Below are positions 23,005-34,597 of a stretch of DNA of 64,000 nucleotides, one piece after another. The first letter of the stretch is position 1. Each line of letters begins with the position of its first letter. The DNA lies in the NCBI GenBank assembly GCA_033807775.1, contig CM066327.1:91100295-91164294 (forward strand), given 5' to 3'. The notes below the pieces were generated by a model. The model worked only from the letters and a program-made list of their open reading frames with translations. It was not told where the DNA came from and did not search any database. The translations under genes and the position numbers were made by a program. The DNA is from Saussurea involucrata. Lineage: Eukaryota; Streptophyta; Magnoliopsida; Asterales; Asteraceae.

Positions 23005-25710
23005 GCTAATAAGAGATGAAAATATTAGAAACAGTTGCTATATGTAGTTTTTTCCTTTGATAAATTTTTATGTTACCTTGTCGGGTTAACGATTATTCTC
23101 TAGATATTGCAAAAACTAGTCGGGAATAATTAATACAACAGAGTCGACAAGTGTTACCGGTCATTATTTCAGGAGTACCTTTAAACGTTTACAAACTAGT
23201 GTTTGTTATTTTTATCTGGGTCTTGTGAAAACATATTGTTTTGGAAACCATATATAAACTAACTTTTTCAAAAATCTATTTTAGATGGTTTTTCCATGAG
23301 ATTTTATTTTTCCAATTATAACCCTTGTATGTTTGTTTCTTCTTTCAAGAAACATGAAATAAGAGGTAGTTTATAGTTATCGCATATAAGAAATTTGTTA
23401 GATCACTTTGTAGGTTGAAACATGTAAATTAAACTAAGCTCTAGAGAGAATAGGCTAAAAAAGGAGGCAATTTGGAAGATTGACGCATGGTCTAGTTATA
23501 TGGATGTACATAAGCTCGAAAAATCAAACTTCCCTCTTATTATTTAACTTTATGTTGGTATCAATTATTTTTGTTGATAATTAAAATAACATTGGAAAGC
23601 AAAGTACATTGTCCATAAAATATGAATATATGTTTTATCTTTTTCTGAAGCGAGAGATATATTTCATTATGAAATCATATATATGGGCAAGTTTAAACGA
23701 GAACATAGTCAATTTGTGAGAAGACGAGAAATAAATATGAACCACATAATTCTTTAAATAAAAAATACTATAAATAAAAGTTGAAAAATGTTTCTAGAAA
23801 TCAAAATAATTACCATTTTGAATTAGATAAATCCTTAAAAATCTCACCATATCTTTAAATATATTTATTTTTTAATTTTAATAAATTCATAATTATTTTA
23901 TATCAAGTTTTATATATATTTTTTAGATACACTTTTAATAAAAAAAATTATGTTAAAGGGAAAAACTAAATAGAACAACAATGAATAAAGAGAATGGATC
24001 TATAATTCTCATTAATCAAAAACCCTTTAAATAGGGATGAGATACAAGTAGATAATTACAAGAGATATATGATCTTACTTATCTCTAATATGTTTATTTC
24101 TATCTATATCGTCATATTCTTTAGACAATGACACAATTATCCTACAACATTCCCCATTGTGATGATTTAAAGGAGTGATGGTGCACAACTCGTTAAAACC
24201 TTACGCCAAAATAAAAACCCAGTGGGAAAAAATAAAATAGGACGAAGGAAAGAGTACAACGCATTAGTTTCTTTGCAATACATAGACTTTTCCTTTAGTC
24301 TAATTTTCTCTTAGATACGTACATTATTTATAAGAGTTAAGAAAGCATGATGGTATATAAATTATTGCCTCACTAAAACCTTACACCAAGGAACAAAACC
24401 CAATGAGAAAAACAAATTTTTAGTTGAAGGAAAGAGCACAACATACCAATATTACATGTATAGTAGACTCCCCCTTTTGTCTACTACTCCCCCTAATTCG
24501 TGCATTAATCAAAGGAGGTTGAAAACATTTCCATTTTAATACTTTCTACATGTTTCCCAAATATGGTTTTACATATTGATTTGGTAAACAAACATGTCAC
24601 ATTTTCCTCGCATCTTATTCAATTTACTTGAATCTTAAGGAGAATTTGTTATTGTTGATTATATAAAAACTTAAGAGGAATATAATTTATGTTATAACCC
24701 TTGATGTATCTTACTTTCATTTTATTCGATAAATAATGCATTATTTCTATAATCAAATGAGATGGAGCAGCATTTGATTGAAGCCCAAAAAGAAAAACAA
24801 AACCATTTATCGAAGCTGAGTAGATCGAAGAGGGAGCAACAACCAGATATTTGGACATAACACAACTTAACAAAAACTAAAACCCAAAGGCGTCGTTTGA
24901 AAACAATCCGATAGCATGGTAAGGAAGAAGGGTCGCCATAGGTGTAAGAAAGAAGGGTTATCGCAGATAAAGGTTGAGCGAGGATGAAAGAGGTGGAAAG
25001 AGAAGGGAGGAGCAAATCGATAAAGCTTGAGCGTGGACCAACATACTTGGAACAAAATGCATACGTAAACCATAAATAAGCTTATCTTGAACCACCGTGA
25101 TTTATTGAAGGCGTTGATACAAGCAGAAGGTAGTTGAAGGAAAACACTGAAAAAGTTTAAGGAGATCGATACAAGCAAAAAGGTGGAATGAGATCAATAC
25201 AAGCGAGTAATACACATGATCAATCAGTGGGAAAGATAACCTGGAGTAGCCATATTGGGAAGACAATATCTTGGGAAGATGATATATTGCTTTTAAGACT
25301 TTAAGGATAAATGAGCAGTGCCTTATGCATTGTGGGTTATTTTTGAGACTTTTGATGAATATGCTTTTTCAAAGTAGTATAGATAATTGAAAAAAAGTCC
25401 TAAACGGCTACTCATAAGCTACTCAAAATAACTTATAAAAAAGCTAGCTTATAGGCTAGCACATCCGAACATGTGTCCAAAAAATATAAGCTAGTTTTTT
25501 TTTACCAAATGATGCCTTAAAGTTCATTGAATTGATGACAAATGAAAAACAATTGAACTCAATTTTGGACCAACTAAGGTAATCAAAATATCAAAATATC
25601 AAAATTCAAAAATATAATATAAATATAATCAAAATAAACCAGGGTGGTTAAAAGTTACGATAAGTACAAAATTTAAAAATGTTTAACACAACCTAATCTA
25701 ACAGTTACAT
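23005..25710. other. LOR-A downstream region with Helitron-like segment and a copy-1-only block
   Basis: No supported gene. 23,716-24,665 is absent from the duplicate copy; it includes retroelement-like text (CTCACTAAAACCTTACACCA and a near copy CTCGTTAAAACCTTACGCCA; ACTCCCCCTAATTCG). Minus-strand frames at 24,649-25,178 are hydrophobic but match nothing and recur unchanged only because the region is duplicated. At 25,383 a minus-strand Helitron-like 5' end (TCTATACTACTTTGAAAAAG, preceded by A) is present. Confidence 0.5.
25363..25383 (-). mobile_element. Helitron-like 5' terminus
   Basis: Minus strand A/TCTATACTACTTTGAAAAAG; the same terminus as at 11,755, duplicated at 58,645. The 3' end was not identified. 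Confidence 0.5.
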
Positions 25711-25719
25711 AGACCTATC

Positions 25720-26066
25720 CATTGGCGGATGTAGCATGGTATAGAGGGGGGGGGGGGGGGGCATTTAAAAGAAAAAAATGGGCAATTTCTAAGGCAAAAA
25801 CATTTTTTTTAATTTTATCCATCAACCAAAAAAATGCATCAAAACCAACTAAAAAAATTAAAAAACACTCTCGAAATCAACTAAAAAATCGAAAAAGTCT
25901 ATCGAAATCGACAAAAAATCTTACAAATTTCTTGAAATCAAGCAAAAAAAACTTTAAAATTCCTCGAAACGGTGAATTTAGGCTAAAATTACACGGGCAA
26001 CTTCACGCGCATTTAATCTACCTTAAATGGTGACCCCACTAGGAAAAAATCCTAAATCCGCCACTG
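25720..26066. mobile_element. hAT-type MITE with perfect 8-bp target duplication
   Basis: Flanked by GACCTATC at 25,712-25,719 and 26,067-26,074. The terminal inverted repeats are CATTGGCGGATGTAG and, on the reverse of the right end, CAGTGGCGGATTTAGGATTT. Eight-base duplications are diagnostic of the hAT superfamily. Internally it has a long G run (25,746-25,760) and a Lys/Asn-rich frame that is not a gene. The same insertion is present in copy 2. Confidence 0.88.
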
Positions 26067-26147
26067 GACCTATCATAACAAAAATGTGAATAATATTTCT
26101 TAAATTTTGTTTCCCTTTAACTACTATTCCCAAGCAAAACTCAAATT

Positions 26148-27430
26148 TGTAACATCCCAAAATCACAATAGGACATACATAGCAATAACTCATAACACTC
26201 TTCAAATCTGGGTCCCCAAAATCTCGTTACATCATTCATAAACTAAGGTTCAACCTATACACAACTGAGAACAACTATAGCTACAAGTGGCACCGGCTCT
26301 GTCGCTAACTGCATCAGTACTCTATCCTGCGCTTGCTCACTTACCTAAGTCTCCTACTAAATGCTTACCTGAAAAGGTTTTAGTTTTGAAAAGCGAGGGT
26401 TAGACCATGAGGTCTAGTGAGCTCCCTCCATAAACAGTGTACATCAACATTATAAAAATCATTTATAAAACAATTCACATTCTTCACATAAACATCATTC
26501 ATGGTACTGCACTGTGTAATGGATCATATAAACATTCCACGATCGGCGTCCCAGTAGGTTCCCTTCTTGCCTCTTCCGGAGCCTACGCAGAATCCCCTTC
26601 CCGGAGCCTACGCAGACTCCCCTTCCCGGAGCCTACGCAGACTCCCCTTTCCGAAGCCCACACGGACTCCCCTCTACCGGATTGGAGGAAACGGATTCCA
26701 ACCTACCAGTCTGTCATACATATCCAAGGGATCATCAGAACCCGAGGATCTACCTCTGATCCCACAGTGCAGACCGACTCCACATAGCATTCACATAAAC
26801 CATCATAGTCATAAACATGAGATTTAGAATACACTTTACAATTCGTTTCATTGCTGAATAATCTTTTCAGTAGAGCATACTTTTCATGGGAAAATATTCG
26901 TAAAAGCTTGTAAATAGATCATGCTCATAAACATACCCTGATCAGTAAAATATTAAGCTTTCATTTATGTAAAAGTCATGTACAATAACAGAGCATTTTC
27001 ATATAATCACTTTCCTTGGAAAACACATAAGATCACGTATTTTAGTTAGAAAAACTCACCTGGCGCTGTAGTTTCTTCTCGTCTCAAGACTTCTTACTTA
27101 CTCTCCCGACCTCTAGATGGAACACCTAAAAGTAGGAGATGTAACTCGTAAGTCTAATAATTTAATATTCACTTCTTTCTATCTTAAATCCTAATTTCTC
27201 TTATTAATCCAATATATAAACGATTCCATATTTAAGTCCATAAAATCCATATTGAACTCCATGTTGAAGTCTATAAGGAAATCCAACATTCCACCTTATT
27301 TCTCGGCCCATCACGGATGGAAACCACAAGGAAAGGTCATGCACGCGGCCCAAGTGAATCCTTTGCCCACGGCCCAATACCAATACAGTGACTATGAAAT
27401 TAAACACTACCGGGACTACAAAGTCCATTA
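26148..27430 (-). repeat. LARD 3' LTR, first part
   Basis: Matches 44,186-45,428 almost base for base; interrupted at 27,430 by the Copia element after the target bases CATTA. It continues at 40,479. The apparent 66-74 aa frames here are LTR sequence, not genes. Confidence 0.9.
26560..26690. repeat. 25-bp minisatellite in the LARD LTR
   Basis: About four units of CCGGAGCCTACGCAGACTCC with a CCCTT spacer, the last ones degenerate (CCGAAGCCCACACGGACTCC). The same LTR position has only two units at 44,622-44,673 and four at 59,828-59,935. Confidence 0.95.
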
Positions 27431-28336
27431 TGTTGATCCAAACCCTCAGTGATTTGATAATGACCCTCTCTTATAAACTTAGTGAAAATTGTAAGTAAAC
27501 AGTATGTATCAGAGTTTCACTATCGCTGATAAGTACTAAGATCTTACAGTACCGCTGATAGGAACTCTCGCTCTTCAGATTAAACATTCAGCGAAACTAT
27601 TCACCATAATACTCTGAGCCTGTTCAGTACTTATGGTGATCGTTGATAAGTTAGTTGTTTACTTATAATCCCTGAAGACAAGTTTCACGTCAACATAGGT
27701 TCTACGCTGAAGTCGAAGATCAAGCTCAAGAACCAGCGGCAAGTCTCCTAATGAACTGATGCGGATCAGCGAAGACTCAGATTTGTCCAATCAACGTGAA
27801 GTATCAAGTACAAGACTTTAGCTATCGCTGAACTCTATCATTCGCTGATAAAGAATGATAGATCGCTGAATCAACGAAAAGCTGATCATGAAGTCCTCCG
27901 TACAAAGTACTTTTGTCTTAACCACCCTTGCACGACTCCGTACGATATGTCAGAAAAAGAACCTCCTTATTGTCTGAATTCGTACAACCTCTCTGATACT
28001 ACACTGTTCAACATGCGGCTACTAAGGTTGTCAACAAAGGTCAATGACATGCAACCAATCAGCTGCTGCCACGTGTAAAGTGTATACTGCCATGCATTAA
28101 ATGCATGCAGTATATAAGAAGATGAACTCACTTCATTTTGAAGTAACTTGCTAACTCTGGACAAGTTCATCCTTCTGATCTTGAGATAGGTTATTATTAG
28201 TAATTTCCTTCTCATTCCTAGTGCAAGAAACTTAGTATTCCAACTTGTTTAGATTTAGGATTTATCTTTAATCTTGTTTCCGCAACAAGCTGTAAATTGC
28301 CCTTCTACAAACTTGTATAGCCCTTCGGGACCAACA
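27431..28336 (+). repeat. Copia 5' LTR
   Basis: 906 bp, about 64 bp shorter than the 3' LTR because a block just before the terminal TTCTACAAACTTGTATAGCC is missing (TTAATGAATTATCAATAAAC and the poly-C run). That block is present in copy 2's 5' LTR, so it was lost in this LTR after the duplication. Contains the promoter described at 28,036-28,118. Confidence 0.93.
28036..28118 (+). promoter_or_regulatory. LTR core promoter: W-box, CCAAT, G-box, RY repeats, TATA
   Basis: In order: GGTCAATGAC (inverted W-box core), CCAATC (28,055-28,060), CCACGTGT with G-box CACGTG at 28,070-28,075, CATGCA (28,091) and inverted TGCATG (28,102), then TATATAAG at 28,111. Spacing is that of a normal plant promoter. 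G-box plus RY near TATA is the arrangement of ABA- and seed-responsive promoters, so embryo or ABA-linked expression is inferred, not shown. Confidence 0.7.
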
Positions 28337-28338
28337 AG

Positions 28339-28350
28339 TGGTATCAGAGC
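28339..28350 (+). other. Copia primer-binding site
   Basis: TGGTATCAGAGC two bases after the LTR end, complementary to initiator Met-tRNA. Confidence 0.95.
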
Positions 28351-28419
28351 GGATTTGTTTAATCTCAAAAACAAGATCTAATCTATACTAAGATTTCTCT
28401 TCCTTGCTATTTCTGAACA

Positions 28420-30690
28420 ATGGCTACTAACACAAACACAAATTATATCGACAATGGTTCTCTTGCAAAACCCCCTAGATTCTCCAGAGATAATTTTAAT
28501 CTATGGAAAAACAGGATGACTCTCTTCTTAGAAGGTGTAGACCCTACTATGCCTTATTATCTTGAAAACGTCCCATTTATTCCTGTAAGAATTGATGTTG
28601 CAGTACCTGTCGCTGAGAATAGACCTGCTATTCCAGAAAGGCCGGTACCCAAAGAAGTTCATACGTGGACTGACGAAGATAAGAAGAAAGTGGCTATCGA
28701 CACAAAAGCCAGATCCATACTATCCATGGCTCTTCCTGACAAAGTCTACCATTCCGTCATGAACCTGAAATCCTCAAAAGCCATGTGGGACACAATATGT
28801 GTTCAATATGAAGGTACTGCTGAAGTCCAGGATTCTCGAAAGATCAATATGGTAAGACAGTATGAAAGTTTCATTTGTGGTAAGAATGAGACTCTCTCTG
28901 AAGTTCACCAACGTTTTAATTTCTTAATAATAGATCTGAAAACTGTTGGTAAGGAATATTCTAACTTTGAAGTGCTGACAAAGTTTCTAGAATGTTTACC
29001 TGAAAGCTGGGATAGTTATTCTATGTGTCTCAAGCTGTCAAAAGATCTAAGATCAATGACCCTTGCTACCTTATATGGCACGATGCTAAATCATGAGCAA
29101 TCAAGCCATCTTAAGAAGAATCTTGTAAAAGACTCCAAAAGCACCCTTGTTGCTTTAATCTCAGAGGAACCCTCTACTCAGCGACCCTCGATCACTATCA
29201 CTAAGTTAGAGAGTAACTCTGAAAGGTCATCAGATTCTGACTCTTTAGATGATGATGAATCTTTGGCTCTCCTAACAAAAAAGTTCAGGAAATTCGCCAA
29301 AAAGAAAATGTTCAGAAAGAACAAACCTCTTTCAATAACTGATAAGCCAAGATCATCAGCTACTGTTGATAAGGCTACTGCTACTTGTTTTAACTGCCAA
29401 AAGATTGGACATTTCGCTAACGAGTGCAGGTCTAAGAAAGTATCGAGAAACTCAGTGTTTCCCAAGAAATCCTTTATTCCCAGGAATAAAGATGACAAAT
29501 ATTCTAAGCTGAAAGAAAAATATGCAAAGCTGAAAAGCTTCAAGAAGAAAGGCAAAGGCCTGATGGTTTACGATTGGGCTGCTTCTGAAGAAGAAGAATC
29601 ATCATCTGATTCTGAGGATGATGAAGCAAATCTCTGTCTTATGGCAAAGATTGAAAATGAGGAAGAAAGTTCAGACATTTCCTCTACTTCAACATCTGCA
29701 ATTCAGGTATCACCTTCCTTCTTTACAAATATTGCAAATATTGATGAAGCTGATAGTCTCCGTAAAATCGATCTCTTGACTAGAAGTTTATATGAAGCCT
29801 TGAATGGCAAAACAATAGTTGAAAACCAAAACCTTGATCTCGCTGAACAGCTAAAAAACTGTCACCTTCAAATAGAAAAGCTTTCTAAAATTGAAGAAGA
29901 TTTTAAAGATCAAGGGCACTTAAATCAGCTAGTCAAAATCGAACGAGCAGAAGCTATCGTTGCTTTGAAAGCTGAAAAAGCTACTGTTGAAGGATGGTGT
30001 AACTCTTCGACAAAGATCACTGAGATAATTAAGTCTCAGATACCCCTGAGTGATAAACGTGGTCTTGGTTACAAATATGAAACTCAAGAACCAACCACTG
30101 ATCGTTCCATGCTCTTATTTGGAACTTTCGTATCCTCAGTCGCTGACACTTCATCCTCTCAGTGTTCGTCCTCTAGACCGCCTATCCCTGAGGAAATCTC
30201 TGCCTCTTCAAAAGGAAAAGAGAAAATGGTTTATCCAAAACCTACCTCTGTCTTTAAAGATAAAGGTAAAGGAATTGCGTTGAACCAAAATCTTCAGAAG
30301 GGTACTTTAGTACCAAAGCTGAATGCTTCTAAAGCTTTAGTGATTTATTCCTCTGGATCAAGGAATCAGATCTCTAGATCTACTCAGCGTGGGTCTATTC
30401 AGCGATCTACTCCTAGACTCAGAGTGGATGTCCTTGGTAAGAAATCTGAAGAACTTAATGTTCCTCACATTTCTAAAGCCAAAAGCTTATTTGGTGCTGG
30501 TCCTTCTAATTCAAAATCAAAAGCTCAGCATTCAAATGGTCCTAGAACTACTTTTAGTTATAGGAAATGTTATCACTGTGGACTCACTGATCATATTGCT
30601 AGTAAGTGCCCCACAACCACCAAAGCTGATAAAATAGCTAAGGTGAAGATTGCCCAAAGGCAAAGAAGACCACTGAGGTTAAGAAATTAA
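28420..30690 (+). CDS. Copia gag, C-terminal frameshift
   Basis: Capsid/nucleocapsid precursor, 756 aa as read. The N-terminal UBN2-type gag domain (FSRDNFNLWKNRMTLFLEG at about 22-40, SKAMWDTICVQYEG, LTKFLECLPESWDSY) is followed by zinc knuckle 1 (CFNCQKIGHFANEC, residues 323-336), an acidic Ser/Glu region, a coiled-coil stretch (about 480-530), and zinc knuckle 2 (CYHCGLTDHIASKC, residues 717-730). The frame ends at 30,690. In the next frame the sequence continues as a Lys-rich tail ending VHMVKWVPKKN and TGA at 30,810, directly before pol, so one base appears to be missing near 30,655. The duplicate at 61,744 has the same shifted frame, so the lesion predates the duplication. Confidence 0.9.
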   Translation: MATNTNTNYIDNGSLAKPPRFSRDNFNLWKNRMTLFLEGVDPTMPYYLENVPFIPVRIDVAVPVAENRPAIPERPVPKEVHTWTDEDKKKVAIDTKARSILSMALPDKVYHSVMNLKSSKAMWDTICVQYEGTAEVQDSRKINMVRQYESFICGKNETLSEVHQRFNFLIIDLKTVGKEYSNFEVLTKFLECLPESWDSYSMCLKLSKDLRSMTLATLYGTMLNHEQSSHLKKNLVKDSKSTLVALISEEPSTQRPSITITKLESNSERSSDSDSLDDDESLALLTKKFRKFAKKKMFRKNKPLSITDKPRSSATVDKATATCFNCQKIGHFANECRSKKVSRNSVFPKKSFIPRNKDDKYSKLKEKYAKLKSFKKKGKGLMVYDWAASEEEESSSDSEDDEANLCLMAKIENEEESSDISSTSTSAIQVSPSFFTNIANIDEADSLRKIDLLTRSLYEALNGKTIVENQNLDLAEQLKNCHLQIEKLSKIEEDFKDQGHLNQLVKIERAEAIVALKAEKATVEGWCNSSTKITEIIKSQIPLSDKRGLGYKYETQEPTTDRSMLLFGTFVSSVADTSSSQCSSSRPPIPEEISASSKGKEKMVYPKPTSVFKDKGKGIALNQNLQKGTLVPKLNASKALVIYSSGSRNQISRSTQRGSIQRSTPRLRVDVLGKKSEELNVPHISKAKSLFGAGPSNSKSKAQHSNGPRTTFSYRKCYHCGLTDHIASKCPTTTKADKIAKVKIAQRQRRPLRLRN

Positions 30691-30809
30691 CTAAAGTGAA
30701 GACTGACAAAGCTGAATCTTCAAATGCTGCGAAGACTGCTGAGCCTTCCATTCAAACTGCTTCCACTGACAAACGTGTACACATGGTTAAGTGGGTACCC
30801 AAGAAAAAC

Positions 30810-30812
30810 TGA
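30810..30812 (+). promoter_or_regulatory. In-frame UGA between gag tail and pol
   Basis: The gag tail frame (WVPKKN) meets TGA at 30,810-30,812 and continues in the same frame into pol (QVQKGIWYLDSG). A stop separating gag and pol in one frame is reported for SIRE1-type elements and may be read through. The alternative is an ordinary nonsense mutation or a separate pol start at 30,825. Confidence 0.5.
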
Positions 30813-30824
30813 TCTTCCTTTGTG

Positions 30825-33800
30825 ATGCAGGTTCAGAAGGGTATCTGGTATCTCGATAGCGGATGCTCTAGACACATGACTGGAAAGAAAAGTCTGCTCG
30901 CTGAATACAAGGAAGAGAAGGGCCCCTCTGTGACTTTCGGTGGAAATGGAAAAGGACATACCCGAGGGTTTGGTGTACTCTCAAATGGTACAACCACCTT
31001 CAGAAGAGTCGCATATGTTGAAGGGCTGAAGCATAATCTTTTAAGCATCAGTCAACTTTGCGATAAGGATAACAAAGTAATCTTTACTAAGGAATCCTGC
31101 TTTGTCACTGACAAAAAGGAGAAGATAGCTCTCAGCGGTTATCGTTTGGAAAATGTTTATGTAATAAACATGGACTCAACAACCACTGAGAACTCCTGTT
31201 TCTTCTCAAAAGCCTCATCTGATGTCAACTGGCTATGGCATAAGAGGCTCTCTCATCTGAATTTCAAGACACTGAACACTCTTTCTTCAAAAGAGTTAGT
31301 CACTGGTCTACCTCAACACTCATACGCCAAAGAGTCTTTATGTTCAGCGTGTGAAAAAGGGAAGCAGACTAAAGCAAGCTTTAAATCAAAGCAAGTTTTC
31401 TCAGTGTCATTTTCTCTACAACTACTCCATATGGATTTGTTTGGCCCTGTTAACAAACAATCCATCGCTGGAAAGAAATATACATTGGTCATAGTTGATG
31501 AATTCTCTCGTTATACATGGGTTATGTTTCTCCGTTCCAAGAGTGACACCCCTGAAGAACTCATCACCTTTGTTCGGAAGATGGAAACCCTGAACAATTT
31601 GACCGTTCGCTCAATAAGGAGTGATCATGGGACTGAATTCAAAAACACTTCTCTTGATTCCTTCTTTGAGAGTAAGGGTATTTCTCACAACTTTTCTTCA
31701 GTGAGAACACCGCAACAAAATGGAGTCGCTGAAAGAAGAAATAGAACAATTATTGAAGCTGCACGTTCAATGCTCAGCGATTCTCACCTACCTACTCAGT
31801 TTTGGGCAGAAGCTGTCAACACCGCTTGTTTTACGCAAAATAGGTCGCTGATAGTCAAAAGATTCAATAAAACAGCCTATGAACTTTTTCATGGGAGAAA
31901 GCCTTCAATCAGCTTCCTTCACATCTTTGGATGTCAGTGTTTCATACTTAACAACAGAGATGCCCTTGGAAAGTTTGATCCTAAGGCTGATGATGGAATC
32001 TTTCTTGGATACTCCTCAGTTTCCAAAGCCTTCAGATTCTTCAATCGAAGAAGACAAACCGTTGAAGAAACAATTCACGTCACGTTTGACGAGTCCCGTT
32101 CAGCGAACTCTAAACCGTCCGCTGACAATGAAGAACTGAATCAATGGATGTTTTCTCATCTTGGTGATTCAGAAGATATTCCCACTCCTCGTTCTCATAC
32201 CGTTGAAGATGATGGTCCTACTATCATCCCAAATATGCAGAATAGTGAAGCTGAAACTTCATGGGTCTCAGTTGTTCCTATAAACACTATACCTGCTTCT
32301 GAACCCAATGTCTCAGACATTCCATCTACTTCTCAGCAATCAGTGAATATAATGACAACTGCATCCATTCCTCTCTTGGCTAATACTCCAGACGTCGCTG
32401 AAGCCTCATCTTCATCTCCTCCAGTTCAGGTTGAGTCAGCGTCTCACGCTCCGGCTCAGCGATGGACTGTAAATCACCCAATTGATCAAATTCTTGGTGA
32501 TCCAAACGCTGGTATTCAGACTCGACGAAGTGCAGGTAATATTTGTTTATTTGTTAATTTTATTTCACTAACTGAACCAAAGAAAGTAGATGATGCCCTC
32601 AAAGATCCAAACTGGGTCAGCGCGATGCAAGAAGAGCTGACTGAATTCGAAAGAAACAAAGTTTGGAAACTTGTTCGAAGACCAACTGATAAAACAGTGA
32701 TAGGCACTAAATAGGTCTATCGAAACAAGTTGGACGAACATGGAACTGTAACCCGCAACAAGGCTCGTCTTGTTGCTCAGGGATACAGACAAGAGGAAGG
32801 CATATATTATGACGAAACATTTGCTCTAGTAGCAAGATTAGAATCTATTCGTCTATTCTTAGCATACGCTGTACACAAAGACTTCAAAGTATATCAGATG
32901 GATGTTAAGTCATCATTTCTAAATGGAAAGCTGAATGAAGAAGTCTATGTGGAACAACCTCCAGGATTCTCAGATCCTAAGCGTCCAGGTTATGTTTATA
33001 AACTGGATAAGGCACTTTATGGCTTAAAGCAAGCTCCACGTGCATGGTATGACACTCTTTCTATTTATCTCCATATTGAAAAATTTGAGCGAGGTAAAAT
33101 CGACAAAACTCTATTTTTCAGGAAAGTAAAAGGTCATATCATTCTTGTTCAAATATATGTTGATGATATTATATTTGGCTCTACTAACCCTGATCTTTGT
33201 ACTTGCTTCGCTGATAGAATGAAAGATAAGTATAAGATGAGCATGATGGGTGAACTAACATATTTCCTTGGTTTTCAGATAAAGCAAAATGAAAAAGGAA
33301 CTTTCATTAATCAGGGAAAGTATGTTAAAGATATGCTGAAGAAATTCGACTTAACTGAAAGTTCATCTATGAAAACCCTATGGCACCACCGCTGACACTT
33401 GATAAGGATACGAAGGGTATTCCTGTTAATGTCACTTTGTACCGTGGGATGATCGGCTCACTTTTGTATCTTACAGCTAGCCGACCCGATATTATGTTTG
33501 CAACATGCTTGTGTGCACGATATCAAGTTGAACCTAAGATATCTCATATGAAAGCTGTAAAGCGAATTTTTCGATATCTTAAGGGTACAACGAATCTAGG
33601 TCTTTGGTATCCCAAAGACTTTGGATTCGATCTAATCGCCTATTCAGATAGTGATTTTGTAGGTTGCAGAATGGATAGGAAAAGCACCACAGGAGGATGT
33701 CAGCTCCTGGGTGGAAAGCTGGTAAGTTGGACAAGTAAAAAGTAAAACTCAGTGTCCACCTCTACAGCTGAAGCTGAGTATGTAGCCGCTGGAAGCTGCT

Positions 33801-34102
33801 GTTCTCAGGTCTTGTGGATGAGAAATCAACTACTGGACTATGACCTTCAACTCTCAAATATTCCAATCTATTGCGACAGCACAAGTGCCATCGCTATAGC
33901 CAATAATCCAGTGCTACACTCAAAGACAAAACACATCGAAATCATGTATCATTTTATCAGAGATCATGTGATGAATGGTGATATAGAACTTCACTTTATC
34001 CCAACTGATTATCAGTTAGCCGATCTGTTCACCAAACCTCTTGATGAGACAAGATTCAACTTTCTCATCAACGAGCTTGGAATGCTGAACTTTGAAGAAT
34101 AA
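30825..34102 (+). pseudogene. Copia pol (protease, integrase, RT, RNase H)
   Basis: Protease active site WYLDSGCSRHMTG at the very start. Integrase HHCC zinc site (WHKRLSHLNF; CSACEKGKQ), catalytic triad D in HMDLFGPV (31,434), D in RSDHGTEF (31,622), E in NGVAERRNR (31,731). RT from NKARLVAQGYRQEEGI, with QMDVKSSFLNG, PPGF, YGLKQAPRAWYD and catalytic YVDD at 33,156-33,167. RNase H with DSDFVGCRMDRKSTTGG and TAEAEYVAAGSC, ending at TAA 34,100. Lesions: TAG at 32,712-32,714 (between integrase and RT, where Trp is usual), a one-base deletion near 33,373, TAA at 33,743-33,745. All catalytic residues survive, so damage is recent. Confidence 0.93.
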
Positions 34103-34437
34103 AATCTTCAGCGGTTCCCATTTTGATCAGCGATACGATTATACAAACTTGTATAGCCCTCAGGATAAAATCAACTTATATAACATATTCTATCATCTTC
34201 TCTCTGAATAAACTTGATTCGCTGATATCAAGGTATGTTTTTCTCTCTCTGACAATCGCATGTAAATGCAAGATTTCAAAATAAATTACATCGCTGAATA
34301 TCTCTTCCTTATCAGCGATACTTTGAAATTTCTAAAAACCTTCACTGATATTTCTAAATTCAGTGCTTCATATTTTCAAAAGTATCCCTGAGTTTTTCAA
34401 AACCTCAGAGACAACCATGAATATGAAAGGACAGTTG

Positions 34438-34597
34438 TGACGTCATTACAACGGACAAGCCCTGGCACGTTCTTCTTTCTGACACACGTTTGCACGTTTC
34501 GTTTACTCGCCAATCAAATGCAAACACGTGTCCGTGTCATGATGAAAATCTTTTCCCGCTCAAGATTTTCTCTCTTTCTAAATCTCTCTATATAAAC
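34438..34597 (+). promoter_or_regulatory. Putative internal promoter for ORF3
   Basis: Upstream of ORF3 and outside the LTRs: palindromic TGACGTCA (34,438-34,445), CCAATC (34,510), G-box CACGTG in AACACGTGTCC (34,525-34,530), and CTCTATATAAACAAA (TATA at 34,589-34,597). The order and spacing are those of a plant RNA polymerase II promoter. Function is inferred. Confidence 0.55.

Noticed and set aside
24649..25178. Hydrophobic minus-strand frames of 74-103 aa, repeated at 57,927-58,456
   Set aside because: Recurrence is explained by the segmental duplication; no family, start context or splice support.
29178..29555. 125-aa minus-strand frame in gag (also 62,502-62,879)
   Set aside because: Shadow of the Lys/Ser-rich gag reading frame.
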